Shown: piece by piece, positions 27,275-34,639 of the stretch
Numbering within the stretch: position 1 is the first letter of the stretch
Layout: each line of letters starts with the position of its first letter
NCBI GenBank assembly: GCA_023382715.1
Contig: JAHDWP010000004.1
Coordinates: forward strand, 1 to 64,000
Source: Anaerolineae bacterium
GTDB lineage: Bacteria > Chloroflexota > Anaerolineae > Aggregatilineales > Aggregatilineaceae
Length of the DNA stretch: 64,000 nucleotides
Direction of reading: 5' to 3'
Translations under genes and position numbers: made by a program
Notes under the pieces: model-generated
Seen by the model: the letters and a program-made list of their open reading frames with translations, nothing else
Databases searched by the model: none
Told to the model about the DNA's origin: nothing

Positions 27275-29026
27275 TCATGGCGCAAGGATCCGCTGGGCTG
27301 TGAAGACCTGGCCCGGCTGCTTCAGGATAGCCCGTGAATAGGTGCCCTCTTCGTCCTGCACGAATTCCAGCCGGGCATCCGCAGCACCCTTGACCTGGAA
27401 CTCAACCCCGGACTCTGACAGGCGGCGCGGCAGCAGTTCCTCTTCGGTCTGCCCTGTGATGATCGCGAAGAGCCGGTCCTGTTTGAGGACAACGGCCAGC
27501 TCCATCCCTTCGATGGGCAGTGCGAAACGGCCCACCAGGGCGGTCAGCGTGCTGACGTCAACGGTCAGCGGCTTGCGCTTGAACACGACTGGCTCTACCT
27601 GCGGCTCCAGCGCCACCGACAGTGCATTAATCTCACCCTGGACGCTCATGAGGAAGCGCACCGGCACCCGCTGCTCGAAGCGCGCCAGGTCCAGGTTGAA
27701 GATGTCGTAGTGGTAGTGCTCCAGCGGGTACCAGGCCCCGGCGATCCAGGCTTGCAGCCCGTCCTCTTCGAGCTTGACGATGAAGTCCGCGTAGCCATCT
27801 GCGGCGTATTCGCCTGCGAAAGCCGGCAGAGGATGCGTGGGCGGCGCGTCGCTCGCCTGTTCCTGCCCGGCAACCTCGCGGTCCAGGTCGGTCGCGGCGA
27901 AGAACTCGTCATAGAGCGCGTGCCAGCGCGGATTCCAGTTGTTGTCGGGCAGGCCCAGCAGCCGGTCGGCCACTTCGTAGGTCAGCACGTCGCGCAGCGG
28001 CCTGCTGTCCAGGTTGGTCAGCACGACGATGCCGATCTTCTCCTGGGGGACGAAAGCCACCATCGTGCTGAAGCCGTCAATGTTCCCGCCGTGATGAATG
28101 AGGGTGTAGCCCCGATAGGGCTGGACGAACCAGCCCAGGCCATAGGTTGCGATGGTGGTGTTGTGCAGCCGGGCGGCGAAGCCATCCACCGGCATTACCA
28201 TCTGGGGCTGATGCATCTGGGCGAGATTGCCCGGCGTGACGAACTGCCCTTCGCCAAAACGCCCCTCATTCAGGTGGACTCGCAGCCAGTTGGCCAGGTC
28301 AGTCGCGCAGGAATGGATCGAGCCTGCTGGCCCCATGATCTGGTCGAGATAGTAGGGCACAGCTTCCAGCCGGTCTTCCTCCCCGGCGGCCCGGCCCCGC
28401 TTGATGCGGTAGGGCGTGGCGAAGTCCCCGCGCGTCTGCATGACCTCCGCCGAGAAGCAACTGCGCCCCATGGCCAGCGGGTCGAAGATGCGCTGCTGGG
28501 TGAAGTCTTCCCAGGTGGCGCCGGTCAGCCTGCCCACCAGAAAGCCCGCCGTGACGTACATGAGATTCTGGTACTGCCACACCTCGCGGAAGCCGTGACT
28601 GAAAGACAGATGGGCGATATTCCTGATCACCTTCTCCCGGTCGAAAGGCGTGCCGTACCATGCCAGATCGTGGCGAGGCAGGCCAGAGCGATGGCATAGC
28701 AGATCGCGCATGGTCATCTTGTCGGCGGCATAGCTGTCGCTGACCTTGAAATCGGGCAGATAGTCGCGGACGGGCTTGTCCCATTCCAGCAGGCCGTCGT
28801 CCACCAGCAGGGCGGCGCCCATCGCCGTGAACGCTTTGGACACCGAGGCGATGGCGAAGAGCGTCTCTGGAGTGATCGGCTCCTGGCTGGCCAGGTCGCG
28901 CACGCCGTAGCCCTGCATGTGCAGGACTTCGTCGCCCTTGATGACGGCCAGCGCCAGGCCAGGGACGCGCCAGGAGGCCATTGCTTCTTCGATATAGTCA
29001 CCAATCGTGCTGAGTGCGTCTGTCAT
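27275..29026 (-). CDS. Serine hydrolase of the beta-lactamase/PBP class C family
   Basis: 583 residues. The catalytic domain has SVSK (Ser61, Lys64), a YQN triad at 152-154 and HHGGN as the third motif. The C-terminal ~200 residues form a beta-rich extension like those seen in peptidase-type members. Known relatives are D-aminopeptidases, esterases and DD-peptidases. No signal peptide is visible, so it is probably cytoplasmic. GGAGAG upstream supports ATG 29026 rather than the ATG 17 codons earlier. Lying between an M14 carboxypeptidase and peptide permeases, it probably helps break down imported peptides. Antibiotic resistance is not implied. Confidence 0.85.
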   Translation of the reverse strand: MTDALSTIGDYIEEAMASWRVPGLALAVIKGDEVLHMQGYGVRDLASQEPITPETLFAIASVSKAFTAMGAALLVDDGLLEWDKPVRDYLPDFKVSDSYAADKMTMRDLLCHRSGLPRHDLAWYGTPFDREKVIRNIAHLSFSHGFREVWQYQNLMYVTAGFLVGRLTGATWEDFTQQRIFDPLAMGRSCFSAEVMQTRGDFATPYRIKRGRAAGEEDRLEAVPYYLDQIMGPAGSIHSCATDLANWLRVHLNEGRFGEGQFVTPGNLAQMHQPQMVMPVDGFAARLHNTTIATYGLGWFVQPYRGYTLIHHGGNIDGFSTMVAFVPQEKIGIVVLTNLDSRPLRDVLTYEVADRLLGLPDNNWNPRWHALYDEFFAATDLDREVAGQEQASDAPPTHPLPAFAGEYAADGYADFIVKLEEDGLQAWIAGAWYPLEHYHYDIFNLDLARFEQRVPVRFLMSVQGEINALSVALEPQVEPVVFKRKPLTVDVSTLTALVGRFALPIEGMELAVVLKQDRLFAIITGQTEEELLPRRLSESGVEFQVKGAADARLEFVQDEEGTYSRAILKQPGQVFTAQRILAP

Positions 29027-29066
29027 TGTGCGCTCTCCAGGAGAGGAGCGGGTAGGGGATAGTGGA

Positions 29067-30437
29067 TCATTGCTCACTCTGCGCTTCGGCCAGGTGCTGG
29101 GCCGTGGCCAGCCCGGCGCAAACCTGCACGCCCACCAGGCTGCGGATGGGCAGCGCCCGGTACTGAAGCTCGCGCTCCAGGGCGGCCCCGCGCTCCTCCA
29201 GGCGGGCGCGCGCCGCGTCGCGCGCGGCGCGGATGGCCGGGCTGGGGTTGCCGCTCGCCAGCTCGGCGTCCATCATCCGCGCGAACATGCCCAGGACGAG
29301 CATCGAGTAGAAGCGCGATTCCAGCAGGTTGCTGAACACTTCGGCCTGGGTGGCGGGGCGGGCGGTCTCTTCGGCGGACTGCGCCCACTGCCGGTCGGCT
29401 TCGCGCCACTGCTTGCCCATGCTCAGGAAAGCCCCGACTGCCCGGTGGATAGGCGTCTCCAGGCGGAGATCGGCACGGACTGTTTCCAGGTGCGCGACGA
29501 TCCAGGCATCGAACTCGTCGGCGGCTTCCAGCTTCTGCAGGATGATCTCGCGGCGGATGATGTCGGTGACCGTCAGATCGTTGACGCGCGGATCGTCGAA
29601 GTAGGGCATCTCCACCACCAGCGTGAACGTACCGTAGCGCCGGGCGTAGCCGTCGCTCGATCCGCCGGACTGCATGACGGCCCCTGGATCGGCGATGCCG
29701 TTCTCCGCCAGATGATCGTAGCTCTCTTCGGCGCTCAACATGCGGAAGATGGCGGGGGCGAACATGGTCGCGTTGGTGGTCTCCGGCTCGCCCAGGTGCA
29801 GCGGCAGGCCGTACCAGCCCGGGATCTCGTGGAAGAGATCGTAGAGCGGGGCGCATTCGCGCGAGACGTAGTAGTACACGCCGCCGAAACCTGCGTTGTG
29901 CAGCGAGAAGAGAAGCTGCGGCTGCACCTCGTCAATGACGCGCATCAGCGCCTCGGTCTCTGGCAGCGGGCTGTCGAAGTGGAGCGTTTTGTAGTCAATG
30001 GGGAAGGTCCACTCAACCTGGTCGAAGGGCGCGGGGCGGAAGAAATGACGGGCGTAGTTGGTCACTGTGAAGGGGCCTTTGAACCAGCCTTCGTTGAGAC
30101 GCATTCCGTCCGCATCAATGGCCTTGATGAAATGCCAGGTATAGCCAAGCTCCTGGCGCAGCGCCGCGTCTTCGCACAGGCGGCGCGTCAGGTACTCGAT
30201 GGTCATCGTGCCAATAGGCTCGTTGGGGTGGGGGGCGCCGAAGACGAATGCCTGGCGGGGGCCGCCGGCAATCGTCAGCAGCTCGATGGGGTCACCCTGC
30301 CGAGTCTGCCCAACGACTCGCAAGGTGACCAGCTCGGGGAACTCCTCTAGAAGTCGGTGTGTGGAAGCGCTGAGTTCATCTACGGTCAGGAAAGTTTCAT
30401 AGTCTGGAATATCGGCGGCAATCTGTCGGAGATCCAA
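29067..30437 (-). CDS. M14-family zinc carboxypeptidase
   Basis: 456 residues. Zinc ligands are His70 and Glu73 in GAPHPNEPIGT, and His180 in LLFSLHNAGFGG. The catalytic base is Glu276 in LVVEMPYF. A helical C-terminal ~170 residues is added. No signal peptide is present. I choose TTG at 30437 because GGAGG lies 8 bases upstream and the family-like sequence starts directly after it; the longer open frame has no ATG supported by a ribosome-binding site. It is the first gene of a leftward operon with a serine hydrolase and two peptide permeases, which points to peptide use. Confidence 0.85.
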   Translation of the reverse strand: MDLRQIAADIPDYETFLTVDELSASTHRLLEEFPELVTLRVVGQTRQGDPIELLTIAGGPRQAFVFGAPHPNEPIGTMTIEYLTRRLCEDAALRQELGYTWHFIKAIDADGMRLNEGWFKGPFTVTNYARHFFRPAPFDQVEWTFPIDYKTLHFDSPLPETEALMRVIDEVQPQLLFSLHNAGFGGVYYYVSRECAPLYDLFHEIPGWYGLPLHLGEPETTNATMFAPAIFRMLSAEESYDHLAENGIADPGAVMQSGGSSDGYARRYGTFTLVVEMPYFDDPRVNDLTVTDIIRREIILQKLEAADEFDAWIVAHLETVRADLRLETPIHRAVGAFLSMGKQWREADRQWAQSAEETARPATQAEVFSNLLESRFYSMLVLGMFARMMDAELASGNPSPAIRAARDAARARLEERGAALERELQYRALPIRSLVGVQVCAGLATAQHLAEAQSEQ

Positions 30438-30475
30438 AGCGATGTCCTCCAGCGGGGAAGGGAAATAATGGACTG

Positions 30476-30505
30476 ATAATACCCGACAGGGGGGGCACTG
30501 CCCAA
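30476..30505 (-). promoter_or_regulatory. Candidate promoter of the peptidase-permease operon
   Basis: On the minus strand TTGGGC (30505-30500) and TATTAT (30481-30476) are separated by 18 bases, about 40 bases upstream of the TTG start. Confidence 0.4.
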
Positions 30506-30709
30506 AAATCGCGAACCTTTGTGTTAAGGAACCTGTGCATGTGCGCGGCACGCGCGGTAACCGTAGTGCAGCAGAGCGCCAGACAATGCGCCGAGTCTGA
30601 GCCGGCTCGCTCACGGTCAGTATTCTTACCTTGATTGCTAGTTGAAGGCGTTCACGCAAGACCCGTTAGAATGGAGTTGCCACAACAACATTCACAACGA
30701 AGGACTCAC

Positions 30710-30976
30710 ATGAACGATCCCGATATTGTAACCGCTTATAGCGTAATTGATGATCTGTTGAAAGCGCATGGTTACACCGATGATGTGCGAGCGACCATCG
30801 GCGCAGCCGATTTTGACCTGCAACTGTATCGTCAACGGATTGAGACTGTGTACTCGCAAATGGGAAAATGGGTATTCAGTCGCTTCATGCTCGCACCAAT
30901 CTTGGTTTTGATCTGAAAGCCTGGGCCAGTTTGCTCGCTCTCGCTTTCACCAATATCATCAACGAGCAATCAAGGT
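30710..30976 (+). pseudogene. IS982-family transposase relic
   Basis: Starts MNDPDIVTAYSVIDDLLKAHG, like the N terminus of IS982-type transposases. After about 40 residues it jumps straight to the family C terminus, RQRIETVYSQMGKW. A frameshift near 30868 follows, after which the other frame continues GIQSLHARTNLGFDLKAW. About 200 residues, including the catalytic centre, are deleted, so it is dead. The family resemblance is from memory and moderate. No terminal inverted repeats were found. Confidence 0.6.
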
Positions 30977-31099
30977 TATTCTTATACTTGCAGCCCGCCG
31001 GGCAATCGCCTGTCGGAGTCGGTGGCGCGGGAGGGGTGCGCTCAGCCCGAAAGGACGCCAAGTCTCTACCCCGTGCGCCACTCTGGAGAGGAGAACGTA

Positions 31100-31342
31100 G
31101 TGGAAATATCCATTGTGATCATTGTGATCATTGCGGTGCTGCTCATCTTGTTCATACGCGTGTGCGTTCTGGAGTATCGCCACCAAAGGTACAAGGCGCT
31201 CCCCAGACGCAAGACTCCCCAGAAGCACGTGGTGATCCAGAAGTGCGAGGCGTCCACCGACTGGTGGGATCAGCCCGCCGACGATTCCGGCTGGACAAAC
31301 GGTGACTACATCTGCGCCAGCGAAATTTTTGACGAATGGTGA
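31100..31342 (+). CDS. Small single-span membrane protein
   Basis: 80 residues. A hydrophobic helix of about 20 residues lies at the very N terminus (VEISIVIIVIIAVLLILFIR), then a basic stretch and a tryptophan-rich acidic tail ending in SEIFDEW. GTG 31100 has a GAGAGGAGA site upstream; the longer frame before it lacks support. Function unknown. It sits alone between a transposase relic and repeats, so it could also be a remnant. Confidence 0.45.
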   Translation: MEISIVIIVIIAVLLILFIRVCVLEYRHQRYKALPRRKTPQKHVVIQKCEASTDWWDQPADDSGWTNGDYICASEIFDEW

Positions 31343-31488
31343 TCGGGAAAGCGGTATCACCGTCGCGCCTGGGAGAGCACCGCGGCCTCGATGTGATCAT
31401 GCGCGCCGGGATAAGAGCTATGTGCGTGGGGACAGGCCTTGTGTGGGCTGGGGTCTGCCCCCGGAGCACTATATTGGGTGCTGTGGGA

Positions 31489-31547
31489 GGCCGTTTGCGA
31501 AGCCCTGACTGGCGGGCTTACTTCACCTCTACCACGCGCGGAGAGGG
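31489..31547. repeat. Dispersed intergenic repeat, copy 2
   Basis: Diverged copy of 21780-21848. It keeps GGCCGTTTG, AGCCCTGACTGGCGGG, CTTCACC and GCGCGGAGAGGG in the same order but is about 10 bases shorter. Confidence 0.55.
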
Positions 31548-31562
31548 ATGCAGAATTCTGGA

Positions 31563-31635
31563 ACCGCAGAGACGCAGAGGACACAGGGAAGAACGTATAA
31601 CTTGTTTTTCTCTGCGCTCTCTGCGTCTCTGCGGT
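31563..31635. repeat. CGCAGAG-type inverted repeat (MITE-like)
   Basis: Left arm ACCGCAGAGACGCAGAGG and right arm CTCTGCGTCTCTGCGGT are near-perfect inverted repeats, extending to about 27 bases with mismatches, around an A/T-rich centre. Repeats with such CGCAGAGACGCAGAG arms are widespread in environmental bacteria and look like non-autonomous palindromic elements. Confidence 0.65.
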
Positions 31636-31858
31636 GATCCTTTGCTCTGAAGCCCGGCGTTGGGTGTGGAGGCGCGACTGTGCCCTGGCTGACCTCATCC
31701 CCGCTCAGCGCTGACGTGCCGCCGCCAGGTGGAGAAGGGCGGAACTGCCTGCGAGAGCAGGGTATGAGGTCCGCCCGATGCGGCTCGCGGCGGCAGAGCC
31801 ACACGTGGCCGGGCCTAATCCACGCGCTGGCTCTGTCTTGTTCAAGCGAGCGCGGTCG

Positions 31859-32680
31859 CTACTTCTCAGCCGGTGGCAGAAAGGCGAATATGCGCGCCGG
31901 GCTGCCTGAGCCGCCTTCAATGGGCCAGCCGCCGATAACCAGCGTGGCGCCCACAGGGGGGAGCTGGTCCAGCCAGGCCAGGCATTCGAGGATCATGCCG
32001 TCTGCGTCATACACGGCGAAGCTGGCCCCGAACTCCTCGTCATTGCCGGGATCGACGCCGTGCGTGTCCGTTCCCAGGCCAATCACGCCGCGCTCTGCGA
32101 TCAGAAACTCGGCTGTTTCGGCGCTGAAGCCGGGCCAGTGCAGCGTGCCTGCGGCGTCTTCGCCGAGGAACGCTGCGGGATCGGCCCATTTATCCTGCCA
32201 GCCGGTCCACAGGATGACGACGCTGCCCGGCGGGATCGAGCCATTGGCTGCTTCCCAGGCAGCGACATCGTCTACGCCGAGTCTGAAGTCGGCGTCTTCG
32301 GTCGCCTTGTCTCGAATGTCAATCACGACGGCGGGCACGACCAGTTCTGCGGCTGTGATCATCTCGGCGCTGCGCGCCCCTTCGATGAAGGTGTTGGGCG
32401 TACCCCAGTGCGTGCCGCTGTGTTCGCCGATGGAGATGCGATTGATGAAGTAGTAGTCAACGTCGTAGGTCGCCCAAGGCTCAATCTCGAATGCAGGGTC
32501 GCCGGGCCAGATGGGGATATTCGGGTTGAGAGGTTGCGTGAGATCGATGACCTGCCAGTCGGTCAGCGGGGGTACGGTCGAACGGGCCTGGGCGGTTGGG
32601 TGGATCACACCCCCAAGCACAAGCGCCGCAGCGAACAGCACGAGGATGACGGAAGTGAAAAGAGCAATCGCGTGTTTCAT
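31859..32680 (-). CDS. Exported cyclase-family (kynurenine-formamidase-like) protein
   Basis: 273 residues with an N-terminal signal peptide or anchor (about 5-30). The cyclase fold shows WQVIDLTQPLNPNIPIWPGD, EHSGTHWGTPNTF, GSVVILWTGW, GVIGLGTDTHGVDPG and an end LPPVGATLVIGGWPIEGGSG (split over residues 235-258). The usual metal motif is HxGTHxDxPxHF; here the Asp is Gly and the last His is Thr. So it either uses a different metal site or has lost formamidase activity. Known members act on formylkynurenine or isatin. It is flanked by repeats, and no pathway partner is adjacent. Confidence 0.8.
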   Translation of the reverse strand: MKHAIALFTSVILVLFAAALVLGGVIHPTAQARSTVPPLTDWQVIDLTQPLNPNIPIWPGDPAFEIEPWATYDVDYYFINRISIGEHSGTHWGTPNTFIEGARSAEMITAAELVVPAVVIDIRDKATEDADFRLGVDDVAAWEAANGSIPPGSVVILWTGWQDKWADPAAFLGEDAAGTLHWPGFSAETAEFLIAERGVIGLGTDTHGVDPGNDEEFGASFAVYDADGMILECLAWLDQLPPVGATLVIGGWPIEGGSGSPARIFAFLPPAEK

Positions 32681-32751
32681 GGTTCAGACCTCCTTAAGTA
32701 TGCCGAAGGCTTCCTGATCTTAATGGTATGAGAATCAGGGGTCATTTGTGT

Positions 32752-33039
32752 ATGGTGAGAAGTGCCAAACGAGCGCAGCATGAGGCGGACAGAGCTGATC
32801 CGGACGGTTGCCCACCGGACCACGAGGTGTTGCGGGGCTTCCTGCGCATTGGCATATTCGTTGGCGTCTGTGGGCTGATCATGGCGCTGATGCAGCCGCG
32901 CGACAGCGCCGGGTTCGTGCTCAGCGTCTGCAGCGCCTTGATCGGGGGCGTTTTGATTTTGGGCGTCGTAATTCTGACGCGCTGGTTCATGCGCCGCGAG
33001 CGCGAGCAGGGCATTGAAGAGGATGAGGGGCCGGGCTAG
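32752..33039 (+). CDS. Small two-span membrane protein, stop codon shared with an IS target duplication
   Basis: 95 residues. A charged N terminus is followed by two hydrophobic helices (about 33-50 and 56-78) and a basic then acidic tail. Function unknown. I chose ATG 32752 with AGGGG 10 bases upstream; ATG 32728 is also possible. Its TAG stop lies inside the CTAG target sequence of the downstream insertion element. The duplication preserves the stop, so the gene is intact. Confidence 0.5.
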   Translation: MVRSAKRAQHEADRADPDGCPPDHEVLRGFLRIGIFVGVCGLIMALMQPRDSAGFVLSVCSALIGGVLILGVVILTRWFMRREREQGIEEDEGPG

Positions 33040-33905
33040 GGCGTGTATGCAAACTAGAGCCAGAGAACGATAGCAGCTAAGGTGATCATGGCCGCATAGT
33101 TCGCGGCCCGCTTTTCGTACCGGGTGGCAATGCGTCGAAACTGCTTGAGACGATTGAAGAAGCGTTCGACGCGATTGCGCAAGCGATAAGCCTCTCGGTC
33201 AAAAGGACCTGAGCGATGCTCATCTATTCGACGAGGAATAGTGATGCGAATCCCTCGTTGGCGTAGGGCTTGGCGAAACCATCGGCTGCTGTATCCTTTA
33301 TCACCCACGAGCCGTTTTGGGTATCGCCGGGGACGGCCTGGACTGGCACGCTTGACGTGGCCACGCATTACCAGGTCGAGCGCGACGGTCGCCTCATGCT
33401 GCTGGCCAGGCGTCAAGACAAAGGTCATCAACTTCCCGTTGCCTTCGACACGCACGTGGATTTTGGTGCTCAGCCCGCCGCGCCCACGACCTAAAGCTTC
33501 AGCTTTCGGGGAGCTTTTTTTGCCCCCGCCGCATGTTGATGAGCACGCACAATTGAACCATCCACAAAATGGATTTCCCAGTTCAACTCGCCGCGCTGAT
33601 CGCCCATCTTCTGAAGTTCGCTCAACAGGCGGGCCCACACGCCCGCCTTACGCCAACGCTGAAAACGGCTGTAAACGCTGGCCCATTTCCCGTAGCGCTC
33701 TGGCAAATCCCGCCAGGGCGCACCCGTTCGCGCAATCCACAGCATCCCATTCACCATCGTCCGATGGTCGTGCGCAGGTCGTCCGGTGCTCGGTTTTTCC
33801 GGCGGTAGCAAGCTTCTCAGCCGCTCCCACTGTTCGTCGGTTAGTTCATGTCGTTTGCCCATGCTGCGAGTATACACGCTCGTTATATGAGTTTGCATAC
33901 AGACC
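33040..33905 (-). mobile_element. Complete IS5-family (IS427-like) insertion sequence
   Basis: 866 bases. The left end GGCGTGTATGCAAACT and the right end, reverse-complemented, GGTCTGTATGCAAACT are matching terminal inverted repeats. The 4-base sequence CTAG flanks both ends (33036-33039 and 33906-33909), fitting the YTAR targets of IS5-type elements. It contains one transposase gene split into two frames. The intact structure suggests a recent insertion. Confidence 0.88.
33054..33862 (-). CDS. IS5-family transposase, two frames joined by a programmed -1 frameshift
   Basis: Frame A (33862 to 33491) begins MGKRHELTDEQWERL and contains FVDGSIVRAH with the first catalytic Asp. Frame B (in frame from about 33638 to 33054) continues with LSTKIHVRVEG, VGDKGYSS (second Asp) and NRVERFFNRLKQFRRIATRY (Glu). 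The junction is a run of seven A on the minus strand (33521-33515), read as A AAA AAG in frame A context. A -1 slip there gives a DDE transposase of about 269 residues, normal for the group. Alone, frame A would lack the second and third catalytic residues. Confidence 0.85.
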
Positions 33906-34062
33906 CTAGTTCTGATTCGCCGCCGCGCTTCGGCAGCACAATGTGGCTGCGCTGGATGTCGCAATGGCGCACCAGGCGCGAGGATGATTAACGGACACCC
34001 GGCCAGTACGGTCAGCATGTTTCCGAGGCATAAGGCTGCCCCACCAGGAGGTACGGCGCAAA

Positions 34063-34545
34063 TTGTCAAAGCTCACCTTTCGCCCTATGGAACGGTCCGA
34101 TATCCCGCTGCTGAGCGGCTGGTTGGCCACATTGCCGCTGCTACAACGTTACGGGTTCACCGCCGATAAGGCGGAGGCCGCGCTGGAAGAGGCTCTCCGA
34201 CAGGCGGATATGTTGTGGGTATGTGATACAGGAGATACACTTGGTTGGGCGTGCGGATTGGCCTGGGTGATGCCCAGAGGGGGGTTGGGGCGCAGTGCGT
34301 ATCTTCGTCTGCTGGTTGTCAATGAGGCGTATGCCGGGCTGGGAATTGGGGCAGGCCTGCTAGCCCATGTTGAACAGCTTACTCCCCGTTCGACGAAAGA
34401 TATGCTATTACTTGTGTCCGACTTCAATGTAGACGCCCAGCGATTTTATCGACGCCAGGGCTATACTCAGATCGGCGCCATCCCGGATTATGTATTGCCC
34501 GGCGTGACGGAATTGCTGTTTCGAAAGCGGCTTGCTGGACCGTGA
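34063..34545 (+). CDS. GNAT-family N-acetyltransferase
   Basis: 160 residues. The acetyl-CoA site appears as LRLLVVNEAYAGLGIGAGLLAHVE, in which the loop is YAGLGIGAGL. The C-terminal NVDAQRFYRRQGYTQIG is the usual final part of the fold. The start is TTG 34063 with AGGAGG 11 bases upstream. It lies 94 bases before the peptide-binding protein on the same strand, possibly in one transcript. Substrate unknown. Confidence 0.85.
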   Translation: MSKLTFRPMERSDIPLLSGWLATLPLLQRYGFTADKAEAALEEALRQADMLWVCDTGDTLGWACGLAWVMPRGGLGRSAYLRLLVVNEAYAGLGIGAGLLAHVEQLTPRSTKDMLLLVSDFNVDAQRFYRRQGYTQIGAIPDYVLPGVTELLFRKRLAGP

Positions 34546-34639
34546 CTGAATGTGGTGCCGAGGAGGTGCGCTGTCGACCTGATCACTGTTCGACCATTCT
34601 TTAGTCGCCATTCCACGTATTTCGAAAGGTGAAGCGCTA

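Larger units (their letters stand above)
31343..31858. other. Gene-free region made of dispersed repeats
   Basis: No gene is supportable. It carries copy 2 of the dispersed repeat (31489-31547), the CGCAGAG inverted repeat (31563-31635), and a third inverted pair, GACCTCAT (31691-31698) with ATGAGGTC (31764-31771). Confidence 0.55.

Noticed and set aside
27275-29026. Beta-lactamase antibiotic resistance gene
   Set aside because: The SxxK fold is shared with peptidases and esterases. Context is peptide import and degradation, and there is no signal peptide.
33491-33638. Sequencing error splitting the IS transposase
   Set aside because: The frame change falls at an A7 run on a -1 slip pattern normal for this IS group, so programmed frameshifting is the better reading.
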